In this document: in pieces, positions 28,438 to 37,294 of the stretch
How the letters are laid out: each line of letters starts with the position of its first letter
Position numbering within the stretch: the stretch's first letter is position 1
From: Lapillicoccus sp.
GTDB lineage: Bacteria > Actinomycetota > Actinomycetes > Actinomycetales > Dermatophilaceae
Length of the DNA stretch: 51,472 nt
NCBI RefSeq assembly: GCF_025353065.1
Contig: NZ_JANXRJ010000272.1
Coordinates: 1 to 51,472 of the forward strand
Direction of reading: 5' to 3'
The notes under the pieces: generated by a model
Seen by the model: the letters and a program-made list of their open reading frames with translations, nothing else
Told to the model about the DNA's origin: nothing
Database searches by the model: none
Program-made: the position numbers and the translations under genes

Positions 28438-28473
28438 CTTAGTATACCGAAGGGAATCCTTCGTATACCTAAG
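28438..28473. promoter_or_regulatory. MarR operator palindrome
   Basis: CTTAGTATACCGAAGG and CCTTCGTATACCTAAG are complementary but for one shifted base and enclose GAAT. TATACT on one strand and TATACC on the other, the likely -10 elements of both divergent genes, lie inside it. Confidence 0.72.
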
Positions 28474-28490
28474 TAAAGCCGGGAGGCGCC

Positions 28491-29912
28491 GTGTCGCTCG
28501 CTGCCCGGGTCCGCAGCCGCTTCCAGGGCGAGGCCTCTCCGGCCTTCGACCGTCGCCTCATCGCGCCGATGATCCTCGGGTCGATCCTCAACCCGATCAA
28601 CTCCTCGATCATCGCGGTCTCGCTCGTGCCGATCGGTCTCGACCTCGGTGCCCCGCCGTCCCAGACCGCCTGGTTGGTCTCGGCGCTCTACCTCGCCACG
28701 GCCATCGGCCAACCCGTCGTCGGGCGCCTCGTCGACCTCTACGGCCCGCGCCCGCTCTACCTCGTCGGAACGGCGATGGTCGGCCTCGCGGGCCTCGGTG
28801 GGGTGCTGGCCCCGAGTCTCTGGTGGCTGGTGGCCGCCCGCGTCCTCCTCGGGTTCGGCACCTGCGCCGGCTACCCCGCGGCGATGTTTCTCATCCGCAG
28901 CGAGGCCGAACGCACCGGCAAGTCCAGCCCGGCGGGCGTCCTCACCCTGCTCGCGGTCTCCAGCCAGACCATCGCCGTGATCGGGCCCACCCTCGGTGGT
29001 CTGCTGATCGGCCTCGGCGGGTGGCGCAGCACGATGGCCGTCAACATCCCGCTCTCGCTCGCGTGCCTCGTGCTCGGTGCCCGCCGGCTCCCGCGCGGCC
29101 GGGCCGCCACACCCTCCGCTGCCACATCCTCCGCCGTGGGCGGGCTCGCCCGCTTCGACCTGCCGGGCATCGGCCTCTTCGCCGTTACCCTCGTCGCCGC
29201 ACTGCTCTTCCTGATGGAACCGCACGTCTCCCGGACCTGGCTGGTGGCGGTCGCCGTCGCCGCCGCGGTGGCCTTCACCCGCGTCGAGGGTCGCGCGGCC
29301 AGCCCGTTCATCGACCTGCGCATCCTGCGCGGCAACCGCCCCCTCGTCACCACGTATGCCCGCAACCTGCTCAGCGCGATCGTCTCCTACGCGTTCCTCT
29401 ACGGCTTCACCCAGTGGCTCGAGGCCGGTCGCGGACTCAGCCCCTCACAGGCCGGGCTCCTGCTGCTGCCCATGTTCGTGACGGCGATCGCCGTGTCCTC
29501 GACGACGGGCCGCCGGCCACAGATCCGCGGCAAGCTCGTGGTCGGCGGCGTCGCCTCCGTCGTCGGCTGCGCGCTGCTGCTGCTGGTGAGCTCGACGAGC
29601 GCCATCTGGCTGCTGGTCGTCGTCGTCCTCGTCATCGGCGTCCCCCAGGGACTGGTCAGCCTGGCCAACCAGAACGCCGTCTACCACCAGGCGTCGCCCG
29701 AGCGGATGGGCTCCTCGGCCGGGCTGCTGCGCACCTCGCTCTACCTCGGCGCGATCATCGCCTCCGCCGCGAACGGCGCGTTCCTCGGTCAGGGCGCCGA
29801 CACGGCCGGGCTCCACGAGCTCGCCGCCTTCACCGTCGTCGTCGGCGCCCTCATGCTCGTCGTCACCTTCACCGACCGCTCGCTCGCCGCCGTCGGTCGT
29901 CCCCCGACCTGA
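28491..29912 (+). CDS. MFS transporter (DHA2-type drug exporter)
   Basis: A 473-residue major facilitator with 14 hydrophobic helices, the number of the DHA2 drug:proton antiporters. Motif A follows the second helix as GRLVDLYGPRPLYLVG, and the fifth helix has a GPTLGGLLIGLGGWR motif typical of antiporters. GTG 28491 has GGGAGG four bases upstream. The gene is divergent from the MarR regulator and shares its operator, so it is probably induced by a compound it exports. Confidence 0.92.
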   Translation: MSLAARVRSRFQGEASPAFDRRLIAPMILGSILNPINSSIIAVSLVPIGLDLGAPPSQTAWLVSALYLATAIGQPVVGRLVDLYGPRPLYLVGTAMVGLAGLGGVLAPSLWWLVAARVLLGFGTCAGYPAAMFLIRSEAERTGKSSPAGVLTLLAVSSQTIAVIGPTLGGLLIGLGGWRSTMAVNIPLSLACLVLGARRLPRGRAATPSAATSSAVGGLARFDLPGIGLFAVTLVAALLFLMEPHVSRTWLVAVAVAAAVAFTRVEGRAASPFIDLRILRGNRPLVTTYARNLLSAIVSYAFLYGFTQWLEAGRGLSPSQAGLLLLPMFVTAIAVSSTTGRRPQIRGKLVVGGVASVVGCALLLLVSSTSAIWLLVVVVLVIGVPQGLVSLANQNAVYHQASPERMGSSAGLLRTSLYLGAIIASAANGAFLGQGADTAGLHELAAFTVVVGALMLVVTFTDRSLAAVGRPPT

Positions 29913-29951
29913 CATGGTGGGGCCGGCAGGGGTCACAGGACCGGCCGGTGC

Positions 29952-29984
29952 CCGGTATGCCGCCCCGACCGGCCGGCATACCGG
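29952..29984 (+). terminator. Hairpin built from an inverted pair of GGTATGCC motifs
   Basis: CCGGTATGCCG (29952-29962) and CGGCATACCGG (29974-29984) are exact complements with an 11-base loop, 39 bases past the MFS stop. Both arms contain the window-wide overrepresented 7-mer. Confidence 0.6.
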
Positions 29985-30139
29985 ACTCGTGCCGGTCGAC
30001 AGTCCCCGGTCGCCGGGCTCGAGGGCCGGCGCTGCATCGGGCGGGCGCTAATATCGTCGGGCTGCGCCCACCGGGACACGATCCGACCGGGGCGTGTTGC
30101 TCGAAGGGGGTTGGCCGTCCAGGAGAGGAACGTCGCAGC

Positions 30140-31177
30140 GTGGAGACCGTCGTAGGGACCGAGACGATGCAGGTCGCCCGACTCTTCGGGGCCGGTGACC
30201 TGCGGCTCGTGGAAGAGCCGGCGCCCGGTCCGCCGCCACCCGACCACAGCACCGTGGCCGTCAGCGCCGTGGGGATCTGCGGGTCGGACCTGCACTGGTT
30301 CTCCGAGGGCGCCATCGGCGACGCCCGGCTGACCGCGCCGCTGGCCCTCGGTCACGAGATGGGAGGGCGAGCGCTCTCTGGCCCGTATGCCGGGCAGCGA
30401 GTGGCCATCGACCCCGCCATCCCCTGCGAGCACTGCGCGACCTGCCGGGCCGGCGACGCGAACCTCTGCCCCGACGTGGTCTTCGCCGGCCACGGCGGCT
30501 GCGACGGCGGTCTGCGGGAGATCATGACCTGGCCGACCCGCCTGTTGCACCCGGTCCCCGACGAGCTCGGCGACGCCGCGGTCGCCGCGCTGGAACCCCT
30601 GGGGGTCGCCATCCACGCCGTCGACCTCTCGCACCTGCGGCTCGGGGCGACGGTCGCCGTCGTCGGCTGCGGACCGATCGGCATCTTCCTGATCGAGCTC
30701 GCCCGGCTCTGCGGCGCCGCCCGGGTCATCGCGGTCGAACCCCTCGAGCACCGCCGCCGGGCGGCGCTCGAGCACGGCGCCGACGAGGCACACTCCCCCG
30801 CTGCCGACAACGCGAAGATCGTCGCTGTGCAGTCGGTCGCCCACGTCGTCTTCGAGGTCTCGGGCAGCGACGCAGCCGTCGGCGCCGCCCTCGACGCCGC
30901 CCGCCCCGGGGCGAGGGTGGTCCTGGTCGGGATCCCCGACGGCGACCTGACGACGTTCACGGCCTCGACCGCCCGGCGCAAGGGCCTGACCCTGGTGATG
31001 TCGCGCCGGATGGGTGAGGTCTACCCCCGGGCGATCCACCTCGCCGCGACGAGCATCGATGTCGCCAGCGTGGTGTCCGACGTCTTCGCCCTCCAGGACG
31101 TGGGGCAGGCCTTCGAGCACGCCTCGGCGCGGCGCGGCCTGAAAACTGTTGTGTCACTATGGTCCTCGACAACCTGA
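30140..31177 (+). CDS. Zinc-dependent alcohol dehydrogenase family protein (sorbitol dehydrogenase-like)
   Basis: A medium-chain dehydrogenase of 345 residues. The catalytic zinc site is GICGSDLHW plus GHE, the structural zinc lobe is CEHCATCRAGDANLC, and the cofactor fold has VGCGPIGIF with Glu after the second strand, suggesting NAD. Relatives oxidise polyols such as sorbitol or threonine; the substrate here is open. GTG 30140 has GAGAGGAA nine bases upstream; ATG 30167 is also possible. TAATAT at 30049-30054 may be its -10 box. A hairpin spans its stop codon. Confidence 0.9.
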   Translation: METVVGTETMQVARLFGAGDLRLVEEPAPGPPPPDHSTVAVSAVGICGSDLHWFSEGAIGDARLTAPLALGHEMGGRALSGPYAGQRVAIDPAIPCEHCATCRAGDANLCPDVVFAGHGGCDGGLREIMTWPTRLLHPVPDELGDAAVAALEPLGVAIHAVDLSHLRLGATVAVVGCGPIGIFLIELARLCGAARVIAVEPLEHRRRAALEHGADEAHSPAADNAKIVAVQSVAHVVFEVSGSDAAVGAALDAARPGARVVLVGIPDGDLTTFTASTARRKGLTLVMSRRMGEVYPRAIHLAATSIDVASVVSDVFALQDVGQAFEHASARRGLKTVVSLWSSTT

Positions 31178-31189
31178 CCCAGGTCAGGT
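31172..31189. terminator. Palindrome across the dehydrogenase stop codon
   Basis: ACCTGACC-CA-GGTCAGGT has exact 8-bp arms and contains the stop codon of the dehydrogenase gene. Confidence 0.4.
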
Positions 31190-31254
31190 GGTTGGGGACC
31201 GGACCCGCGCTTCCCCGGGCCGCAGTTGACCCCGGTCAGCCAGACGTACAGAAG

Positions 31255-31303
31255 GGGCCAGCGGGCGCGGCATACCGGGGCAATCCGGGTCAGCCCGTGG
31301 CCC
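31255..31303. terminator. Hairpin between convergent genes
   Basis: GGGCCAGCGGGC and GCCCGTGGCCC pair with one bulge, between the dehydrogenase gene and the convergent oppF-like gene. A GGCATACC motif is in the loop. Confidence 0.5.
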
Positions 31304-31339
31304 TCTGCATGTCTGGCGGCGCAGGTGGCGGTCCGGCCG

Positions 31340-32395
31340 TCAGCCGACGCCGGACGGGCTCGGAACGGGTGACGGGATGAGGTGGCACGAGGCCACGCTG
31401 GTCGGTCGCCCGGTGCCGGTCAACGGCGGCAGGGCCCGGCTGTGGCAGAGCTCGCGGCGGGGGTCGTGGGGGGCGAGCTCCGCGGCCGCCGGGCAACGGG
31501 GATGGAACCGGCAGCCGGCCGGGATCGCGGTCGGGTCGGGCGGCTCGCCCGTCAGCAGGATCGGGCGCCGGTGGGACAGCGTGCCGGGCAGCACGGAGAG
31601 CAGCGAGCGGGTGTAGGGGTGCTTCGGCTCGAGCAGCACCTCCTCGACGGTGCCGACCTCCACGATACGGCCGAGGTACATCACGGCGACGCGGTCGGCG
31701 ATGTTCCAGGCCAGGCCGAGGTCGTGGCTGACCACGAGAGCCGACAGGTCGAGGGTGTCGCGCAGGTCGAGGAACAGGCGCAGGATCTCCCCCCGGGCGG
31801 AGGCGTCGAGCGACGAGACGGGTTCGTCGGCGACGATCACGGAGGGCTCGAGCGCCAGGGCACCGGCGATGACCACGCGTTGCTGCTGTCCCCCTGACAG
31901 GTTGTGGGGATATCGCTCGAGGAACTGCTCGGGCGGACGGAGCCCCGCCTGCGACAACGCGCGGTGGACGCGGGCGCCGAGCCGGTCGGTGTCCTTGTGC
32001 AGACGGAGCCCCTCGGCGACGGCGTCGAAGACGTTCTGCCGCGGGTTGAGCGCGCCGCCGGGGTCCTGCAGGACGAGCTGGGTATGCCGCCGGTAGGCCT
32101 TGAGGGCGGCGTTGGAGTAGCCCAGGGTCGTCCCGCGATAGAGGACCTCCCCGCTGGTGGGCTTGACCAGCCCGACGAGCGCCCGGGCGAGCGTGCTCTT
32201 GCCACAACCCGATTCGCCGATCAGGGCGACGATCTCGCGGGCTCCGACGGTGAGGTTGACCCCGTCGACGGCACGGGCCGGACCGCGTCCCCGCCGGGAC
32301 GGGAAGGTGACGTGGAGATCCCGCACCTCGAGGGCCGGCGGCGCAGCTCCCCCGGTGGGCGATGCTCCGGCAGGCGCGGCCCGGTCGATGGTCAT
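31340..32395 (-). CDS. Peptide ABC transporter ATP-binding protein (OppF/DppF-like)
   Basis: A 351-residue ATPase, last gene of the Opp operon. Walker A is GESGCGKSTLA near residue 60, signature LSGGQQQR, Walker B VIVADEPVSSLD. The C-terminus has the oligopeptide-ATPase extension with GCRFHPRCP and a later Cys, the Cys set of that subfamily. The ATG shares bases with the stop of the preceding ATPase gene (ATGA). It would power peptide import together with the OppD-like subunit. Confidence 0.93.
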   Translation of the reverse strand: MTIDRAAPAGASPTGGAAPPALEVRDLHVTFPSRRGRGPARAVDGVNLTVGAREIVALIGESGCGKSTLARALVGLVKPTSGEVLYRGTTLGYSNAALKAYRRHTQLVLQDPGGALNPRQNVFDAVAEGLRLHKDTDRLGARVHRALSQAGLRPPEQFLERYPHNLSGGQQQRVVIAGALALEPSVIVADEPVSSLDASARGEILRLFLDLRDTLDLSALVVSHDLGLAWNIADRVAVMYLGRIVEVGTVEEVLLEPKHPYTRSLLSVLPGTLSHRRPILLTGEPPDPTAIPAGCRFHPRCPAAAELAPHDPRRELCHSRALPPLTGTGRPTSVASCHLIPSPVPSPSGVG

Positions 32396-33423
32396 CAGTC
32401 CGACGCGCCGACGCGCGGGTGGCGCTCACCGACGCGCGGGCCGTCCTCACCGACGACCGCCGGGTCCGGCAGCACGAGGAGGCAGGCGGCCTCCCGACCG
32501 GGGCCGCTCGGCCACGGCTCGATGTCGCGGGTCAGGCAGTCGGGCATGACCAGGCTGCAGCGCGGCGCGAACGCGCACCCGTCGCCGACCGCGCCCAGAG
32601 CGGGGGGCTCGCCGGGCAGGCTGGCGGGAGCCCGGCGCGACGTCGGGTCGCCGACCCGCGGGAACGCCCGGGACAGCGCCTGCGTGTAGGGGTGTCGGGG
32701 CTCGGCGAACACCTGGCCGGCAGGCCCGCTCTCCACCAACCGGCCGGCATACATGACCGCCAGCCGGTCGCAGGTGTCGGCCAGCATCGCCAGGTCGTGG
32801 CTGATCATGATCACCGCGATGTCGGACTGCGCCACGAGGTCGGTCAGCAGCTGCAGGATCTGCGCCTGCACCATGACGTCGAGAGCCGTCGTGGGTTCGT
32901 CGGCGATGATCAGGTCCGGCCGGCAGGCGAGCGCCATCGCGATCATCACGCGCTGCCGTTGACCGCCGGACAGCTCGTGCGGATAGGCGGACGCGCGCCG
33001 CGAGGAGACCCCCACGCTGTCCAGCAGGTCCGCCACCCGCCGGCCGATGGCCCGGTGGTCGACCCGCTCGTGCAGCCGGATGGGCTCGGCGATCTGCTCG
33101 CCGACGCTGCGGACGGGGTTGAGGGCGTTCATCGCGCCCTGGAAGACCAGGGAGGCCTGCGCCCAGCGCACCGCCCGCAGCTTGCCCCAGGTCGCCGTCG
33201 TCAGGTCCTCTCCGTGGAAGAGCACCTGACCCGTGATCCCGGCTCCGGGTGGCAGCAGGCGGACCAGGCTCAGGGCCATGGTCGACTTCCCCGAGCCCGA
33301 CTCCCCCGCGACACCCAGGATCTCCCCTCCGTCGAGAGTGAAGCCCACCGACCGGACCGCGGCGAGCGAGGCACCGCCGTAACGGTAGGTGACGGTGAGG
33401 TCGCGCACCTCTAGCATCGTCAT
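32395..33423 (-). CDS. Peptide ABC transporter ATP-binding protein (OppD/DppD-like)
   Basis: A 342-residue ATPase with [11 protein letters not shown] near residue 38, [20 protein letters not shown] and the oligopeptide-type C-terminus [15 protein letters not shown]. The start is ATG 33423, inside the stop of the OppC-like gene (ATGA); a second ATG two codons later is possible. The ATP-site residues are all intact. Confidence 0.93.
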   Translation of the reverse strand: MTMLEVRDLTVTYRYGGASLAAVRSVGFTLDGGEILGVAGESGSGKSTMALSLVRLLPPGAGITGQVLFHGEDLTTATWGKLRAVRWAQASLVFQGAMNALNPVRSVGEQIAEPIRLHERVDHRAIGRRVADLLDSVGVSSRRASAYPHELSGGQRQRVMIAMALACRPDLIIADEPTTALDVMVQAQILQLLTDLVAQSDIAVIMISHDLAMLADTCDRLAVMYAGRLVESGPAGQVFAEPRHPYTQALSRAFPRVGDPTSRRAPASLPGEPPALGAVGDGCAFAPRCSLVMPDCLTRDIEPWPSGPGREAACLLVLPDPAVVGEDGPRVGERHPRVGASD

Positions 33424-34346
33424 GCCCGGTCCACCATCCGGGGGTCGAGCACGTGCTCGATCGCCCGTCCGGTGAGGGTGAACCCCATGACCACCAACAG
33501 GATCGCGATGCCGGGGGTGAGCAGATACCACCACGCGCCGACCGTGACCGCTCCCTGCGCGAACGCCGAGTTCAGCATCGACCCCCACGAGACGGTGGTC
33601 GGGTCCCCGAGGCCGAGGAAGGTCAGTGTCGCCTCGGCGAGGATGGCCGACCCGATGGTCAGGATGGACGAGACGAGGATCAGCGGCAGCACGCTGGGCA
33701 GGACGTGGCGGACCATGATCTGGGGGTCGCTGGCGCCGAGCGCGCGGCCTCGTTCGATGAAGGGTCGGGCTCCCACGGCGAGGGTCTGGGCGCGCACCAG
33801 GCGCGCGGTGCCCGTCCACGACGTGATGGCGATCGCGATGATGATCGACGACGCGCCCTGGCCGAGCACCACCGAGAGGGCGATCGCCAGGGGCAGGCTC
33901 GGCAGGACGATGAACCAGTCGGTGACGTGCATCAGGAGCGCGCCGACCCGGCCCTGGTAGTGACCGGCGACCAGACCGATGGTGCCGCCGATGAAGACCG
34001 TCATCAGGGTCGCGACGACGCCGATGAACAACGACGCGCGGGCGCCCCAGATCACCAGGAAGAGGACCGAGCGGCCGTTCTCGTCGGTGCCGAGCGGGTA
34101 TGCCCCGGTCGGCGGCGCCATCAGCGCACCGCTGGCCCGGGTGACGTCCAGGTCGTGCGGGTGGATGAACGAGGGGGCGACGAGCGCCGCCACGGCGAAG
34201 GCGAGCAGCATCACGAGGCCCACGATCCCCGAGGGGCGGCGCAGGTAGCCGCGGGCGAAGCGGCGCAGCGCGGCATACCGCGGGGGTGCTGCGGCCTCGC
34301 CGGCCGGCTCCTCGGCGCGCGTCCGACCGCGCGTGGGAGCCGTCAC
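33420..34346 (-). CDS. Peptide ABC transporter permease (OppC/DppC-like)
   Basis: A 308-residue permease with an N-terminal cytoplasmic tail, a first helix near residues 38-58, the OppC_N segment, and five further helices in the BPD_transp_1 domain. The EAA loop that docks with the ATPase reads FIERGRALGASDPQIMVRHVLPS. GTG 34346 overlaps the OppB-like stop as GTGA. Confidence 0.93.
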   Translation of the reverse strand: MTAPTRGRTRAEEPAGEAAAPPRYAALRRFARGYLRRPSGIVGLVMLLAFAVAALVAPSFIHPHDLDVTRASGALMAPPTGAYPLGTDENGRSVLFLVIWGARASLFIGVVATLMTVFIGGTIGLVAGHYQGRVGALLMHVTDWFIVLPSLPLAIALSVVLGQGASSIIIAIAITSWTGTARLVRAQTLAVGARPFIERGRALGASDPQIMVRHVLPSVLPLILVSSILTIGSAILAEATLTFLGLGDPTTVSWGSMLNSAFAQGAVTVGAWWYLLTPGIAILLVVMGFTLTGRAIEHVLDPRMVDRA

Positions 34347-35419
34347 TGGGCACGCACCCGGGGGTCGAGGAAGCGGTAGAGGACGTCGGCGGCGAGGTTC
34401 ATGATGATCACCGAGGCGCTGAAGATGATGAAGGTACCCTGCAGCAGCGGGAGGTCGGGCACCTTCAGGGCCTGGTAGGTGAGGTAGCCCAGCCCCGGCC
34501 ACGAGTAGACGGTCTCGACCGTGACCGCGCCGCCGATGATGCCGCCGATCTGGAGGAAGATCACCGTCACGGCGGGCAGCAGCGCGTTGGGGACGGCGTG
34601 CTTGCGTCGCACGTCGGAGTCGAACAGGCCCTTGGCCCGCGCGGTCAGCAGGTAGGGGCTGTCCATCTCGTCGATCAGCGAGGACCGCATGATCGACACG
34701 TAGAGCGCGTAGTCCCCGAGCACGAGGGTCGCCACGGGCAGCACCAGGTGCCGCGCGACGTCGACCACGTGCGGCCAGCCGGCGGCGGCGATGGACGGGT
34801 CGCTCATCCCGTCGGCGGGGAACAGGCTCGGGATCGGGCCGAAGCCGACGCTGAACGCGACGAGCAGGAGCAGTCCCAGCCAGAAGGTCGGGACGCTCCA
34901 CAGCGTCAACGAGACGCCGGAGGAGATCCGGTCGAACACGCTGCCCTGGCGCCATCCGCTGCGGATGCCCAGCCACAGCCCGAGCGAGACGGAGATGACC
35001 GTCGACACGCCCATGAGGAGCACCGTCGGCCACAGGTGCGACCCGACGAGCGACGCCACGGGCTCCTGGAACTGCCAGGAGAAGCCGAGCCGGCCGTGCA
35101 GCGTGTCGCCGACGAAGCTCGCGAACCGCTGCCACAGCGGTTTGTCCAGCCCCAGCGAGTCGCGCAGCGCCTGCATCTGGGCCGCGCTGGTCGGACGGCC
35201 CTGGGTCAGGGCGCGCACCGGGTCGGCGGGCATCAGCTGGAAGAGGACGAAGCCGATGACGAGGGTGATGAAGAAGCTCACCACCGCGGCCAGCAGCTTG
35301 CGCGCGTAGAACCACAGGGCGCCGGCCCGGGACGCGCCTCCGGACGCGCCCGAGGGCGGGTCCGGGGTGGGGTCGGCGGCGAGCGGTTCGCCGAGCAGGA
35401 CGTCGGGGGGGATGGACAC
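34343..35419 (-). CDS. Peptide ABC transporter permease (OppB/DppB-like)
   Basis: A 358-residue permease. After a Pro/Gly-rich tail of about 35 residues come the first helix, the conserved OppB N-terminal segment with MPADPVRALTQ and LGLDKPLWQRF, and five helices of the BPD_transp_1 domain. The EAA loop reads YLLTARAKGLFDSDVRRKHAVPNALLP. The GTG start at 35419 follows the binding-protein stop by three bases. Confidence 0.93.
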   Translation of the reverse strand: MSIPPDVLLGEPLAADPTPDPPSGASGGASRAGALWFYARKLLAAVVSFFITLVIGFVLFQLMPADPVRALTQGRPTSAAQMQALRDSLGLDKPLWQRFASFVGDTLHGRLGFSWQFQEPVASLVGSHLWPTVLLMGVSTVISVSLGLWLGIRSGWRQGSVFDRISSGVSLTLWSVPTFWLGLLLLVAFSVGFGPIPSLFPADGMSDPSIAAAGWPHVVDVARHLVLPVATLVLGDYALYVSIMRSSLIDEMDSPYLLTARAKGLFDSDVRRKHAVPNALLPAVTVIFLQIGGIIGGAVTVETVYSWPGLGYLTYQALKVPDLPLLQGTFIIFSASVIIMNLAADVLYRFLDPRVRAQ

Positions 35420-35422
35420 GAG

Positions 35423-37294
35423 CTACCCGCGAAGGTCCGAGGTGGACCGGCGCCGGAGGACGAAGGCGCCGGCGAGGAGGACGACCAGGACCGCCACCCC
35501 TCCGACGACGAGCCCGGTCTTCGACGACGAGGCGGCCGGTGCGGCTGACGCGGCTCCCGGCGGGGTCGCGTCCAGGTAGTTCCAGAACACCGACTGCGCC
35601 GGGTGCAGCCCCGTCGAGCTCGGCGGGCCGAAGAGCAGGTTGGAGACGTGGTCGTTGCGGTAGACCTCCAGCCCGTCGCCGTAGAACAGGATGATGTCGT
35701 AGTTGGCCTGGTAGAGGATGTCCTGCATCTGGGCCACGATCTTCACCCGCTCGGTCGCGTCGAGGGTGACGACCTGCTGGGCGAACAGCTTGTCGTACTC
35801 CGGGGTGCAGTAGAACGCGTCGGTGTTGCCGTTCGCGCCGGTGTCGTCCGGCAGGGTCCCGCAGGTCTGGATGGACAGCAGGTAGGTCGGGTCGGGCCCG
35901 GTCGTCCACGCGTCCATCAGCATGTCCCAGTCGGCCCGGGACAGGTTGCTGTTCAGCTGGGCGAAGCTCAGCGAGTCGATCCGGATGCTGATCCCGATGT
36001 CGGTGAGCCAGCCCTTGAGGAACTGGGAGATCTGCGCGTCGCTCGCGCTGTCGGAGTGGATACCGAGCCGGAAGTCCAGCTTCTTGCCCGTCCTGGGGTC
36101 GACCCGGATGCCGTCCGCGCCCTTGGTGTAGCCGGCCGCATCCAGGATGGAGTTGGCCTTGGCCGGGTCGTAGGTCACCGCGTCGGCCGCGGCCGGCTTC
36201 CAGGACCACTGCGGGTATGCCGGGGGCAGATAGCCGTTGCCCACGACCCCCTTCCCGCCGAGCACGTTGGTCAGCAGCTTGTTCTTGTCGATGGCCCAGT
36301 GGATGGCCGAGCGGACCTGCGGGTCGCCGAGGAGCGGGTTGCCCGTCCCGATGGCCTTGCCGCTCTTCGTCCTGGCGCCACCGTTGATCTCCAGCCCGGT
36401 CCAGCCGTTGCCGACCTCCTGCACCGCGGTCATCTTCGTGTCCGCCTTGAGCACGTCGAACTGCTTCGCGTTCACCGAGGTGTCCGCGACCTGGCCGTTC
36501 TTGAGCGCGGCCACGGAGGCGTCGGAGTTCTTCAGCAGCTGCACCACGAGGGTGTCGAACTTCGGCGCGCCGGAGCTGCCGAGGCGGAAGGCCTTGTTGG
36601 CGGTGAAGCGTTCGAACTGGTCGGTCTGGTAGGTCTGCAGGAGCCACGGGCCGTAGCCGACGACCGGGTAGGTCTCGTTCTTGTAGGACTTGAGGTCGGC
36701 GACGTGGGCGCTCCAGACGTGCTTCGGGACGATGGGGATCCCCGAGACGGGGATGCTGACGTAGAGCATGTTGGCCTGGGGCTGCTTCGTCTTCACCACC
36801 AGCGTCGTCGCGTCGGGAGCCGTCACGGAGGCGAAGTTGGCCACCAACGAGCCGTTCGCGGTGGCCGCGGTGAGGTTGGTCATGATCAGGTTGAAGGTCC
36901 AGGCGGCGTCCTCGGCCGTGATGGGCTGGCCGTCGCTCCACTTCAGGCCGTCCTGGACGGTGAAGGTCCAGGTGAGCTTGTCGTCGGAGGTGGTCCAGCT
37001 CTTGGCCAGGTAGGGACCCGGCACCCCGTCCTTGCCGAGGGAGTTCAGCGACGGGTAGATCAGGCCGAAGGTGTTGAGCGCGCCGTTGTAGAAGGACAGG
37101 AAGGGGTTGAGCGTGTCGATCCCCGACCCGTCCATCGTCACGGTCAGGTTGGTGTCGGACGCGGCGGCGGACGCCGGTCCGGTCCCCAGGCCGACGGCGG
37201 CGGCCACGAGCAACGCACCGCCCAGCGCGACCGCGACGAGGCGACGGACCCGGCCGGGTCCTCGGGGGTCGTGCCGAACGGTGCCAACCCTCAT
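35423..37294 (-). CDS. Peptide ABC transporter substrate-binding protein with C-terminal membrane anchor
   Basis: A 623-residue SBP_bac_5 protein. A signal peptide (about residues 1-44, ending GPASAAA) has no lipobox Cys. The mature domain shows the family pattern, including YLAKSWTTSDDKLTWTFTVQDGLKWSDGQPITAEDAAWTF, and ends near residue 580. A Ser/Ala/Pro-rich linker and one transmembrane helix followed by RRR (about 590-618) then anchor it. That differs from the usual lipoprotein form. The ATG overlaps the stop of the M20 peptidase gene. Confidence 0.92.
   Translation of the reverse strand: MRVGTVRHDPRGPGRVRRLVAVALGGALLVAAAVGLGTGPASAAASDTNLTVTMDGSGIDTLNPFLSFYNGALNTFGLIYPSLNSLGKDGVPGPYLAKSWTTSDDKLTWTFTVQDGLKWSDGQPITAEDAAWTFNLIMTNLTAATANGSLVANFASVTAPDATTLVVKTKQPQANMLYVSIPVSGIPIVPKHVWSAHVADLKSYKNETYPVVGYGPWLLQTYQTDQFERFTANKAFRLGSSGAPKFDTLVVQLLKNSDASVAALKNGQVADTSVNAKQFDVLKADTKMTAVQEVGNGWTGLEINGGARTKSGKAIGTGNPLLGDPQVRSAIHWAIDKNKLLTNVLGGKGVVGNGYLPPAYPQWSWKPAAADAVTYDPAKANSILDAAGYTKGADGIRVDPRTGKKLDFRLGIHSDSASDAQISQFLKGWLTDIGISIRIDSLSFAQLNSNLSRADWDMLMDAWTTGPDPTYLLSIQTCGTLPDDTGANGNTDAFYCTPEYDKLFAQQVVTLDATERVKIVAQMQDILYQANYDIILFYGDGLEVYRNDHVSNLLFGPPSSTGLHPAQSVFWNYLDATPPGAASAAPAASSSKTGLVVGGVAVLVVLLAGAFVLRRRSTSDLRG

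Noticed and set aside
26684..30139. Plus-strand frame running for over 3 kb into the alcohol dehydrogenase
   Set aside because: Only the last 346 codons, from GTG 30140, show a protein family. The rest is antisense to trehalase and MarR or shadows the MFS gene.
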